Source: an uncultured Duncaniella sp.
Lineage (GTDB): Bacteria; Bacteroidota; Bacteroidia; Bacteroidales; Muribaculaceae
Assembly: GCA_910577255.1 (NCBI GenBank)
Contig: CAJTMH010000002.1
Span: forward strand, 124,001-188,000
Direction: 5' to 3'
Length of the DNA: 64,000 bases
The notes under the pieces were generated by a model that made no database searches, was not told the DNA's origin, and was given only the letters and a program-made list of their open reading frames with translations. Both the position numbers and the translations under genes were made by a program. Within the stretch, counting starts at the first letter, position 1; each line of letters opens with the position of its first letter. This document shows positions 51,267 to 59,963 of this stretch, piece after piece.

Positions 51267-53213
51267 CTATTTTTTCTTATTCTTATCTGTGTCATCTATA
51301 TCCCAATATACCACGTACCGGCAACGGTGCATATCATATAATGGGCGTAATTGTCGGCCGTCGGAGGTCAGGAAATTCAGGGATGTTCCATCGCGTTTTA
51401 CCACGCATTCCGGAGATGCCGAATTTAGGGATATGGCAGTCGGGAGCGATTCAGGAATTTTGTAGTCGTAGGTGTAATAATCATTCCTCACTGTTGGATC
51501 GGAGAACGGAGCCGGCTCTGCCATACCCTCCTTACCCATATCACCGGCAAGGACCACCGGACCATAGACCAAAGCGCCACGGCCAGAATCATCCGGAGCC
51601 ATCTCCACGCGGAGAGTCATGGGATAGCTGACCTCTACTCTGTCACCTTTGTGCCAACGACGGTTAATCGAAATGTAGGAGGATGGCGAAGACTTCACTT
51701 TCACCTTCTTGCCATTGACCTTAACCTCAGGGGTGCCGCTCCAAGCCGGGTAGCGCAACTTGAATGTCAAGGGCGCTCCGTCACTCTCCTCCACGGTGAA
51801 CGTAGAGACGGACTCTTCGGGAAACGCAGTAGTCTGGCGCAACACAAGCCCACGTTCCTGCCACCTCAACACAGATGGGATAAAAAGATTCACATACAAC
51901 TCATCGGCGCTATGATAATAGATCGACTCGGCATACTTAGCATGGCTCTCAAAGCCACTGCCAACACAACACCAGAATGACTGTTCGGGGGTGCTGTAGA
52001 CTTTATAAGCCCCGCTCAGAAGCGGCAGGAAGTAGCACACCATACCCGATTCGGTGTCCTGCTGCGCGAGTATATGATTATAAAGGGCTCTCTCATAGTA
52101 GTCGGCCACTGCCGGTGACGCATTCCAACAGAACAGATGGCGTGATAGTTTCAACATGTTGTAAGTGCAGCATGTCTCACCGGTGTACCCGTTGATAAAC
52201 TTCGAGAACTGGGCCGGATTGAAGTAATGCTCTTTCTGGCTGCTCGAGCCGGTGACGAATGAATGATGCGCAACCATCTCATCCCAAAACAGGTTGGCAA
52301 TGCCACGGCTGCGGTCATCACCTGTAAGTTCATAGTTTCTGGCTTCACCAATCACCTTTGGGATGAATGTATTGGTGTGCTTGGTCCCGAAATCGCGGCA
52401 TCCATCGGCAAGCGGGTCAATCACATCATTATGGTAGAAATATCCGGCAAGTTCTTTGAAGCGGTTGTCGCCAGTAACGGCATAGAGGTTATAGAACGCC
52501 TCATTGACTCCACCGAATTCATTACGCAGCATGAGTTTGCGAGTCTCCTCGGACTGACCAATCAGTTTTCCGTATGCCCATTCGCCCATCTTTATCGCGA
52601 CAGATAGAGCTTGCCGGTTATCATTGTAAAGATACTGGTCAATCAGTCCGGCAAAAATCTTGTGGAGGGTATACCAAGGTGCCCACACACTTTTACCTTT
52701 CAGATTACGGTTTATCAACTCCTCAGGGAAGGCACTCAGATAGCCGTCGCCAAGGGCATCCTGCACCTCGGCAAGTCCAGCCACCAGGCTGTCACCTTTC
52801 AGTTTAAAGATTTCCGCCCCGGTAGCTGCATACATCAAGCCGTAGGCCGAAAGCAGATGTCCGGTTGTGTGTCCGCGCAAGTCACAGTCGAGCGACTCCC
52901 AACCTCCGAGTTTTTTAACGCTCTCATAGCCACCCTCCAATCCGGCAAACACACCTGCATTGTTGCGGAAACTGTGTAGGAGCCTGTTGACCTGTATAGA
53001 CGCAATCCAAGCAGAATCACGCTCGAGATTATCCCTCACTCGCCCGGGAAGCAGCCTTACATCACGGAGGTCAAAGCTCTCCACCAAGTGTGGCGCAGAA
53101 GTCTCCACACGGAGTTTCCCTTTATGTTGTCCGGGATACACCGACTGGGCACCAACCGATAGCACACCACCTATCCACAGCATAGCCGCGGATATAAATC
53201 CATATATTTTCAT
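51267..53213 (-). CDS. GH127-type beta-L-arabinofuranosidase (secreted)
   Basis: 648 residues with a signal peptide (ISAAMLWIGGVLSVGAQS). The DUF1680 (alpha/alpha)6 barrel has the unusual Glu/Cys zinc site of GH127: Glu346 and Cys348 in GYTGETCCTYN, Cys415 and Cys416 in FWCCVGSG. In HypBA1 the equivalents are Glu338, Cys340, Cys417 (nucleophile) and Cys418. Glu328 (QKEHYF) fits the acid/base. C-terminal beta domains follow. GH146 shares these features, so the family number is not certain. It likely removes beta-L-arabinofuranose side groups. Confidence 0.9.
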   Translation of the reverse strand: MKIYGFISAAMLWIGGVLSVGAQSVYPGQHKGKLRVETSAPHLVESFDLRDVRLLPGRVRDNLERDSAWIASIQVNRLLHSFRNNAGVFAGLEGGYESVKKLGGWESLDCDLRGHTTGHLLSAYGLMYAATGAEIFKLKGDSLVAGLAEVQDALGDGYLSAFPEELINRNLKGKSVWAPWYTLHKIFAGLIDQYLYNDNRQALSVAIKMGEWAYGKLIGQSEETRKLMLRNEFGGVNEAFYNLYAVTGDNRFKELAGYFYHNDVIDPLADGCRDFGTKHTNTFIPKVIGEARNYELTGDDRSRGIANLFWDEMVAHHSFVTGSSSQKEHYFNPAQFSKFINGYTGETCCTYNMLKLSRHLFCWNASPAVADYYERALYNHILAQQDTESGMVCYFLPLLSGAYKVYSTPEQSFWCCVGSGFESHAKYAESIYYHSADELYVNLFIPSVLRWQERGLVLRQTTAFPEESVSTFTVEESDGAPLTFKLRYPAWSGTPEVKVNGKKVKVKSSPSSYISINRRWHKGDRVEVSYPMTLRVEMAPDDSGRGALVYGPVVLAGDMGKEGMAEPAPFSDPTVRNDYYTYDYKIPESLPTAISLNSASPECVVKRDGTSLNFLTSDGRQLRPLYDMHRCRYVVYWDIDDTDKNKKK

Positions 53214-53232
53214 AAGTTAAGCGAGTTTTTTG

Positions 53233-55506
53233 CTATTCGTGATATTTGACTTTCACCATACCTCCGTCATTCTTAACGGCACTTTTCTTTCCGTTGACCG
53301 ACATGGTTGATGGGGCGGCCTTGTACTTCATGTTGATTCTCGGCTGACCTCCCACCTGTAGGTCAAGATGCTTTCCGGCAGACTTGGCTATCACATTGAG
53401 CTTGGAAAGCGAGGAGAAATACACGTCGCCATCCCTGCGCAACGCGCTGCCATGTCCGATGAAAACTTCGGAGGGTTTGCTCATGTCGGCACCTTCAGGA
53501 TAGGTGACGGCCAACATGTAGGCATCCGTGTTCCATCCATCAGCCGTAATCCATGAATTAAGGTGCATGAGACGTCCATCGGCAAGCTGGTTGATGTAAA
53601 TATCGGTCACTTTTCCCTTATAGGTCACACGTAAACCGATCCAATCCTTTCCTTCACGGCGCTCTATGGCAGGCAGCTCCTTCTGTGAAGGGGTATCTTT
53701 AAGTATGACAGCTGTCACAGCCTTAACCTGGTTGGTGGTGGAGGGTAAATGGAACGAATAATACTCCTCATCACCGCTAAGATCCTCTCTGGGGCCCTGT
53801 TTTACCTCCCAATATAAGTCCTCCGGATAGTCATGCACGAAATTACTGTAAGCAAGCTGTCTCGGATAGAGCGGGCGCACTGCCACCGCTGCATCGCCAT
53901 TGGTCACTTCAAGATCAAATCCACGTTTCACAGCTGTTCCCCCCGGATGCCAAAGCCATTCGAAGTGTCCGGCCTCATGACTCTGGATGTCATCAATGAC
54001 GTAGATGACATTGTCAATCCATAGGAAATGGCGGAAATTGCGGTTAAGCCATTGCGACATCGGCCCGGTGCCATCGGCAAGCACATACTTTATATTGCCT
54101 CCGTCAAGCAGATTGCTCACAGAGCCGGGCAGCATAGTGCCATGATACTGCTGGTGGGTCGACTGACCTTGACCGTTGAATTTAACCACATTATGGGCAT
54201 CGGTCTGAAAGAAGTAATTACGATACTCAGGTTTGCCGTAGCTGCAGTTGCCGGCATCCTTGATAATGTCGACACCCTTATGGAATATAATGAATGAGTT
54301 AGCGTCGGCATGTGAGTGATTCCACGTCATGCCCGATTTTACGGCAAGCATAGTGGCATCCTTCTGCCAGGTGTCACGCATGGTGGCCCAACCAAAATCT
54401 TTCCAAAGATGCGATGTCGGCAAATCGGGATGTTCAGGAGCTTTACTCATGTCAGGGGTGTAAAGAAATCCCATGGGGAAAGTGCGCGGGAATCCCTCAC
54501 GGTGTTGTCCGGGTTCAATCTGATTCACATACCACAACACTTCAGGCGATTTCTCCCCCATGGCATAGGCAAGCAGCATCGAACTCTCACCGGTGACATT
54601 CTTATGGCTGTCACCGAAGTTAATGCTGTGAAGTTCACCTGTCCGGGGATATGCCACATGGCAGAAAAACGGAGCCAGTTTGCTCATCTGCGAAATCGGC
54701 TCAAGTTTTGCTCCCGGATGAGAATTTAACCATGCCAAGCGGAAAAGCAGGGCCTCAGTGATACCGAAACTCGCGTAATTGATGCTCTCATACATACCGC
54801 CGTCACGGTCAAAGGTGCGCGGCTTGTGCTGAATCACATCGCCGTCAAACTCAAACCATTCGGGCAACACCTCCACAAGCGCTTCAGCTCCCTTACGAGC
54901 CTCGGGAATCTCATTACTGATGGAAAGGGCAAGCAGACCGCCCATGCCGGCACATGATGTCCACCAGTTATGCCCCATAGAGTTGAGGGAGTGGATGCGG
55001 GTCGGCTCGAGAATCCAGTCGCCAAGCAGAGGCTCCACAGCAAGATCATACATCCCGCGTGCTATCTGCATACGTTCAGCCGATGTCAGGAGCGGGTAAA
55101 TCACGTCATACGCCACCGCAACCTGAAAACTCCTGTGGGCCATCTGGAGTTCGCTTCGCCATGCCGGACGGCGGGCAAGCATCTCTCCGTTGCCCCACGA
55201 CTTCACCTTTGACGTGGAGAGCAACACATCTTTAAGCCTGTCGGCATATCGTGAGTCATCGGTCATCATGTAGGCCAACGCCAGATATTCCAGCTTCATG
55301 ATGTCAGTTTTGCCTTGAAGCTGAGCATCGGCCACTGACTTTATCTGCTCCCATGACCGCTGCATCACCGAGTCGGATTTCAATGCCGATTTGGCCGTTG
55401 AGACACGCTCAGGAGTGAAAAGCAACGATGGATGCTTGATTTTCTGTGCACACACCGCAAGTGAGCACACCAGTACCAAGGTAATAGATAAAAGGAGTTT
55501 TCGCAT
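53233..55506 (-). CDS. Heparinase II/III-like polysaccharide lyase (secreted)
   Basis: 757 residues with a signal peptide (MRKLLLSITLVLVCSLAVCA). An N-terminal alpha-toroid (to about residue 340) holds SLNSMGHNWWTSCAGMGG (His179, Asn180) and DRDGGMYESINYASFG with Glu240 and Tyr244. The central/C-terminal beta-sandwich starts with WNHSHADANSFIIF (His397, His399, Asp401). This is the layout of PL12/15/17/21-type lyases that cut next to uronic acids by beta-elimination. The exact PL family cannot be assigned by eye. It fits the GH88 and GH105 enzymes that process unsaturated ends. Confidence 0.85.
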   Translation of the reverse strand: MRKLLLSITLVLVCSLAVCAQKIKHPSLLFTPERVSTAKSALKSDSVMQRSWEQIKSVADAQLQGKTDIMKLEYLALAYMMTDDSRYADRLKDVLLSTSKVKSWGNGEMLARRPAWRSELQMAHRSFQVAVAYDVIYPLLTSAERMQIARGMYDLAVEPLLGDWILEPTRIHSLNSMGHNWWTSCAGMGGLLALSISNEIPEARKGAEALVEVLPEWFEFDGDVIQHKPRTFDRDGGMYESINYASFGITEALLFRLAWLNSHPGAKLEPISQMSKLAPFFCHVAYPRTGELHSINFGDSHKNVTGESSMLLAYAMGEKSPEVLWYVNQIEPGQHREGFPRTFPMGFLYTPDMSKAPEHPDLPTSHLWKDFGWATMRDTWQKDATMLAVKSGMTWNHSHADANSFIIFHKGVDIIKDAGNCSYGKPEYRNYFFQTDAHNVVKFNGQGQSTHQQYHGTMLPGSVSNLLDGGNIKYVLADGTGPMSQWLNRNFRHFLWIDNVIYVIDDIQSHEAGHFEWLWHPGGTAVKRGFDLEVTNGDAAVAVRPLYPRQLAYSNFVHDYPEDLYWEVKQGPREDLSGDEEYYSFHLPSTTNQVKAVTAVILKDTPSQKELPAIERREGKDWIGLRVTYKGKVTDIYINQLADGRLMHLNSWITADGWNTDAYMLAVTYPEGADMSKPSEVFIGHGSALRRDGDVYFSSLSKLNVIAKSAGKHLDLQVGGQPRINMKYKAAPSTMSVNGKKSAVKNDGGMVKVKYHE

Positions 55507-55538
55507 TGCTGGGAATAGGTTTATGTATGAGTGATGGT

Positions 55539-56972
55539 TTATTTAAATACTACATTTTTAACATGCTCTCCAATGAATATACGCCCCATGTCACCGGTCT
55601 TATACCATTTCGGTTTGCCAGGCATGTCATCATATATTCTCTCGCCGTTGATAACAAGGTTCTCAAATGTGATGTCGGTGACTTCGCGGCTGTCGTCATA
55701 ACCGGCTATGATCGATAGCTCGGCATTCCGACCATTGTATGTGATATCCTTGAACAACACATTATGAACCCCCATCCCCGGGGCGAGGCAATATTTCTTA
55801 TTGTAGAATATGCGGATGTTGAAAAGTTGGCCCTGGCGGAAATCCTCCACGCGGATGTTGTCAAACACCACATCGCGCACCAGATTGTTATCTCCGCAGC
55901 TGATGCCGAAACATCCCTGATAGTCAAGCTGTTTTTCCTGATGGTCAAGAATATCGATGTTGCGATATGCGATATTCTCTATTGTGTCAGGGTGTTCCAC
56001 ATTGCCGTGGAGACCTATCATGATTGGATGAGCCACATCAGCCCACAAAGTAGAGTTTTTCATCTCGATATTCTTGCAGCCACCGTTGAAACCCTTGCGT
56101 GTGGCATAGACTGTTGAACAGTCATCGCTATTTCGGCAGAAAACACCATCATAAGTCACATTATCGCTGGCAAAGACATTCATTCCGTCGCCCCAACCGT
56201 ATGAACTGATTGACTTCACATTGGTGATTGTCACCGAATCGCTTTCACCCACAGGAATCTGGGTCACTATCACACCATCGGCCTCGATGTTTTTAGAGCG
56301 TTTTATATATATGCCTTCGCCGCGGCCCTCTGGATGGATTTCACCTCGGCCGAAGAATTTCACGTCATGCACACCGTCGGCAATCAACTGTCCCTTAACG
56401 CGGGCACCTCCGTCGACATAGACAGTCGCACCTGAGGGAATACGCAGGGTGTCACCGGGAAGGGTATGCACACCCGGGCCGAAATATATCAGGTTCTTTT
56501 GCTTTCTTGGATTCTTCAATGCCTTGGCCGACGGACGGTTGGCATCAAGAGGATTGGCAAAGAGATGAAGATTATGGAATATGTCGCCGTTAACCTCCAC
56601 CGAGAGGTTGCGGGGCTTGTCAAGGGTAAAGCGGATAGTGTCACCGGATATTTCCGGAGTGATATCGTAAGAGAGGGGTCGGATGCGCACCATGTCGACA
56701 GGAGCGCGGTTTGCCACCACTTCAACCTCGACCTCACCGTCAAAATCAAAGTAAGCCATGGACGCAATCTCCACATGATGGCTTATGCCACGAACCTCGT
56801 CTACCTTGACCGGATAAACCGCTACCGGCGACCACCGTCCACCATCCTGACGGACATTGACAGTGAAATCCTCAATGGTAGCTAAACCTTGTCCGGCCGG
56901 ATAGGTGACCAATTCAGTATGACCAGCAATACTGGCTGTCAACGCCAGCATAGAGAAGAAAATGCGATTCAT
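55539..56972 (-). CDS. GH28-like right-handed beta-helix glycosidase (secreted)
   Basis: 477 residues from the ATG complementary to 56970-56972 (MNRIFFSMLALTASIAGH, a signal peptide). The frame extends to 57044 only through the terminator at 57006-57056. An N-terminal beta-sandwich of about 130 residues precedes a beta-helix. YGWGDGMNVFASDNVTYDG and NSDDCSTVYATRKG supply the Asp residues of clan GH-N, and IGLHGN is near the GHG motif; the RIK motif of GH28 is not seen. A polygalacturonase-like activity is possible, but the family could also be GH49-like. It starts 33 bases after the T-run of that terminator. Confidence 0.75.
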   Translation of the reverse strand: MNRIFFSMLALTASIAGHTELVTYPAGQGLATIEDFTVNVRQDGGRWSPVAVYPVKVDEVRGISHHVEIASMAYFDFDGEVEVEVVANRAPVDMVRIRPLSYDITPEISGDTIRFTLDKPRNLSVEVNGDIFHNLHLFANPLDANRPSAKALKNPRKQKNLIYFGPGVHTLPGDTLRIPSGATVYVDGGARVKGQLIADGVHDVKFFGRGEIHPEGRGEGIYIKRSKNIEADGVIVTQIPVGESDSVTITNVKSISSYGWGDGMNVFASDNVTYDGVFCRNSDDCSTVYATRKGFNGGCKNIEMKNSTLWADVAHPIMIGLHGNVEHPDTIENIAYRNIDILDHQEKQLDYQGCFGISCGDNNLVRDVVFDNIRVEDFRQGQLFNIRIFYNKKYCLAPGMGVHNVLFKDITYNGRNAELSIIAGYDDSREVTDITFENLVINGERIYDDMPGKPKWYKTGDMGRIFIGEHVKNVVFK

Positions 56973-57005
56973 GAGTTGATGTTGATTATCGGGATGTAAA
57001 GATAA

Positions 57006-57056
57006 TAAAAAAATCAGAGTGGGCGTGTCCGACTGGCCGGGCAACCGCCCACTCTG
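57006..57056 (-). terminator. Strong terminator inside the polysaccharide locus
   Basis: On minus: an 11-bp stem (CAGAGTGGGCG/CGCCCACTCTG, 57046-57056 and 57015-57025) followed by ATTTTTTTATT. It ends the SusC-SusD-lipoprotein-lyase unit after the gene at 57092, yet the GH28-like start codon comes only 33 bases later. TATCTTTA just after the T-run is one base off a -7 box. Confidence 0.8.
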
Positions 57057-57091
57057 CGACGGGGAAATATTTTTGTGATTATGCCAAGTGT

Positions 57092-58468
57092 TTACTGGCG
57101 ATGATGCATGAGAGTAGAGAAACCAAGTTGGTCAAAACCGCCTGAAGTCGAGCCATAGTGGCCACCGCCGCCGTCAGGGCGATAACGTTCGGCAAACTCG
57201 GTGATATATGTGGCCTTAACACCATGGGCTGCACAGTAACCGGCCCATATATCCCATCCGGGACGCACGCTGCCACGGCCATCAGCCGAAATCTGAGTCA
57301 TGGTTCCGCCGTTGTAGGAATATTCAGTGAAGGGCAGCGAGCTTTCAGGATATTTGAAAGAAGCATCCGACACACCGCTCTCTATACCATCCTTAAGGAG
57401 GTTGTACTTAGCCACATACTGTGCGAAAGCGATGGCACGGCCGTCCTCGAACGAGAAGAGGTCCTCACCGATATTGTAAGCCATCTGGCAGAAGGTACCT
57501 ACCATAGCTGCACAGAGAGTGTTATGACCCTGGTCACGACCTGACTCGTTGCCCTGGGCGAGTTTCTCTCCGGTGCCAGAAGGATCATCGTAGACAGCAA
57601 TCACACCCTTGCGCATGATGCAGCCGGGGCCATGACCTTGCTTGAAGTAGAGAATCGCCTCATTAATCATATCCTGGCTGTCGGAGAGGATACCCATAGA
57701 GAGGATGGCCGTCATCGACGCGAGGTCCCAGTTCATCCACCAGTGGTCACCGTCATTCATCTCAAGGAACTTTGAGCAGAAGGGATAGAAATAGGTGGTC
57801 ATCCAATCAACCACACCCTGGAAACCTGCCGATGTGTCCCAGTTGTCATAATCACGGAGAAGTTCGGCTGCATTTGCTGCCTGATGGATCTGGAACATGA
57901 TAAGATACTCGTTAGAGTCAATCACATCGTCCTTCCATTTGTCGCGGCCAAGAAGCAGACCCTTGTTGACAGCGGCCCAGTCCTCAAGAATCTTGACAGC
58001 AGTCTGTGCTGCCGCGGCATCACCGCTGAGCTGCCATTTCAATGCGAGCTGATAGGCAGCCGCGCAGTCACGGAAGAAATTGGTGTAATTGTTATGAATG
58101 CCGGGATAATACTCGTCACGGAGCCCTGCATCGTCCCAACGGCCTCCACCGTCACCCCAGTTGCCTGCATCGAGACGAGCCAGATACTTGACAGGGCTTG
58201 CGGTGTAATTGTTATTGGAGTATCCGCTTGTGAGAAGCTTCTGATAAGCCTCAGCCCAGGGTGAAGCACCGAGATGCGATTTGGTGTAGGCGATATCATC
58301 GGCTGAATGAAGCATACAGGGATGCTGAATGGTATATGTCTTGGGGTCATAGGTCTTCACCGGAGCGGGCCAAGAATCGATGTCGGTGGTTCCGTCCTCT
58401 ATCTCGGAGCAAGAGGTTGCTCCGAGGATAAAGGCGGCCGACAGTATGTATGAAAATATCTTTTTCAT
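57092..58468 (-). CDS. Alginate-lyase-superfamily lipoprotein (possible PL38-type lyase)
   Basis: 458 residues with lipobox GATSC (Cys20). The alpha-toroid body matches the alginate lyase superfamily: WWMNWDLASMTAILSMGIL (with MNDGDHWW before it) and the hallmark GNESGRDQGHNTLC near residue 310, holding the Arg, Gln and His of the active site. Such enzymes cut uronate chains by beta-elimination. The PL family is uncertain: PL38 is a guess from the motif and context. It sits directly after the DUF4979 lipoprotein in the SusCD unit, so it is probably displayed at the cell surface. Confidence 0.75.
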   Translation of the reverse strand: MKKIFSYILSAAFILGATSCSEIEDGTTDIDSWPAPVKTYDPKTYTIQHPCMLHSADDIAYTKSHLGASPWAEAYQKLLTSGYSNNNYTASPVKYLARLDAGNWGDGGGRWDDAGLRDEYYPGIHNNYTNFFRDCAAAYQLALKWQLSGDAAAAQTAVKILEDWAAVNKGLLLGRDKWKDDVIDSNEYLIMFQIHQAANAAELLRDYDNWDTSAGFQGVVDWMTTYFYPFCSKFLEMNDGDHWWMNWDLASMTAILSMGILSDSQDMINEAILYFKQGHGPGCIMRKGVIAVYDDPSGTGEKLAQGNESGRDQGHNTLCAAMVGTFCQMAYNIGEDLFSFEDGRAIAFAQYVAKYNLLKDGIESGVSDASFKYPESSLPFTEYSYNGGTMTQISADGRGSVRPGWDIWAGYCAAHGVKATYITEFAERYRPDGGGGHYGSTSGGFDQLGFSTLMHHRQ

Positions 58469-58495
58469 CGGTTATAGTCGGTTAAATTGAGTTGA

Positions 58496-59938
58496 TTAAT
58501 TACCACTGGCAACTTCGGCGCGGGCAAATGCCTCGGCATCCTCTGCCGACTTGAATGTACGCAGCCAGTAGATTTCATAGTAAGCCTTGTCAGGATCCAC
58601 GTTTGCGTAAGGAATGTCGGCAAGTTTCACCTGGAATACACGGAAGTTTGCGATATCCACACCACTATAGTTTTTGGCAGCGCCGAGATCGTAGACGAGA
58701 AGCTGGGTGCCGTCGCCGAGGTCGATACCATTCTTGGGGTTGGGGTTACCGGCATTTCCGTAGCCGTCAAACACACAGTCAAGCGTAGAGTTACCACCGT
58801 TCATCTTAGTCATGCGGACAGCGAACACCGGATAGTTCTTGAGCGACATCACAAACGGATTGGCATTGCTGCAGTCAACCTTGAAGTCGCCACGCCATTT
58901 ACCGGCCGAACCGGGGTTCTTGAAGTTGAGGCGCCAAACCTTTTCGCCGCGTACTTCACTTTCAATCTGGGTCGAAGTGTTGGAGGGTGACCAGCGTGTC
59001 CACTGGTTCTGGGCGTCATAGATATACCAGCCGGGCTCAACTGTTACGCTCGTCTCATAAGTGGCACCGCTTTCCATACACTTACCGGTGATGGTAACTG
59101 TGCCGAAGCCTACAGGGGTAACAACGCCTCTATGTACGGTAGCTATGGTCTCGTCAGATGAAGTCCATTCAACAGAGCCGAGGGTAGCGCCGGCAGGCTG
59201 ATACTGCACATTGAGTGCCACCGGACCGCGGGTTATACAGATAGGCTCTGAGAGCGGAGTGATGGTAAGGCTTTCAGCCGCGATGTAGGGTTTGATTTCA
59301 AGCTCGATTGAACCGCGGGCTGTGCCCTTGTCATGAGCGAGGACGATAATGTCGACCTTACCTGCTCCAAGACACTTCACGAGGCCGTTTTCATCGACAG
59401 TTGCTATTGACTCGTCAGAGGAGTGCCATGTGATGTTGGAGTATGTGTGATTTTCGGGAAGAATCTCGGCTGCGAGCTGGATTTCATCTGTCACGTATAT
59501 CACACCATCCTCGCCAAGGTCGGTAGTGTTGGTGATGATAATGTCGGTTGCTTTGATGATTTCGGGGATAACCTCGACTATCACTGAAGCCTCAGCACCG
59601 AATCCGATAGGAGGAGTGGCTGTGATTATGGCCTGACCAAGTGAAACCGCCGAGATAGTGCCATCAGGAGCCACTGTGGCCACGTTTTCGTCAGATGACT
59701 TGAAGACAATCGACAGGTCGTCGGCAGTCTCAGGCCCTACGGTGAACACCAGGGTGGAATCCTGACCTACGGCAAGCGGCAGGATGTCACTGACCTTGAA
59801 CTCAATGTCGCTCACGAGGCGCACTTCCTCAAAGTCGGTGGTAAGGATTTTATCGTCACCGCAAGAGGTAAGGATACCTGCCCCGGCCAACGCTCCGGCC
59901 AGTCCTAAAGTTATGCTTATGTTTGATATCTTTTTCAT
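58496..59938 (-). CDS. Surface glycan-binding lipoprotein: three Ig-like (Big_2) domains plus DUF4979-type domain
   Basis: 480 residues with lipobox ILTSC (Cys26). Three repeats of about 85 residues end in the Big_2 pattern SSDENVATVAPDG, SSDESIATVDENG and SSDETIATVHRG. The C-terminal part (from about residue 305, WYIYDAQNQWTRWSPSN, FKVDCSNANPFVMSLKN) resembles DUF4979, a carbohydrate-binding module of Bacteroidetes surface proteins. The design (a spacer of Ig domains holding a binding module away from the cell) fits a SusE/F-position binding protein. It follows susD by 25 bases. Confidence 0.88.
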   Translation of the reverse strand: MKKISNISITLGLAGALAGAGILTSCGDDKILTTDFEEVRLVSDIEFKVSDILPLAVGQDSTLVFTVGPETADDLSIVFKSSDENVATVAPDGTISAVSLGQAIITATPPIGFGAEASVIVEVIPEIIKATDIIITNTTDLGEDGVIYVTDEIQLAAEILPENHTYSNITWHSSDESIATVDENGLVKCLGAGKVDIIVLAHDKGTARGSIELEIKPYIAAESLTITPLSEPICITRGPVALNVQYQPAGATLGSVEWTSSDETIATVHRGVVTPVGFGTVTITGKCMESGATYETSVTVEPGWYIYDAQNQWTRWSPSNTSTQIESEVRGEKVWRLNFKNPGSAGKWRGDFKVDCSNANPFVMSLKNYPVFAVRMTKMNGGNSTLDCVFDGYGNAGNPNPKNGIDLGDGTQLLVYDLGAAKNYSGVDIANFRVFQVKLADIPYANVDPDKAYYEIYWLRTFKSAEDAEAFARAEVASGN

Positions 59939-59963
59939 GATAGTTACTTCTCTTTAACGTTGA

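Noticed and set aside
56973..57044. 24-codon extension of the GH28-like gene
   Set aside because: It would be encoded by the terminator hairpin; the later ATG starts a proper signal peptide.
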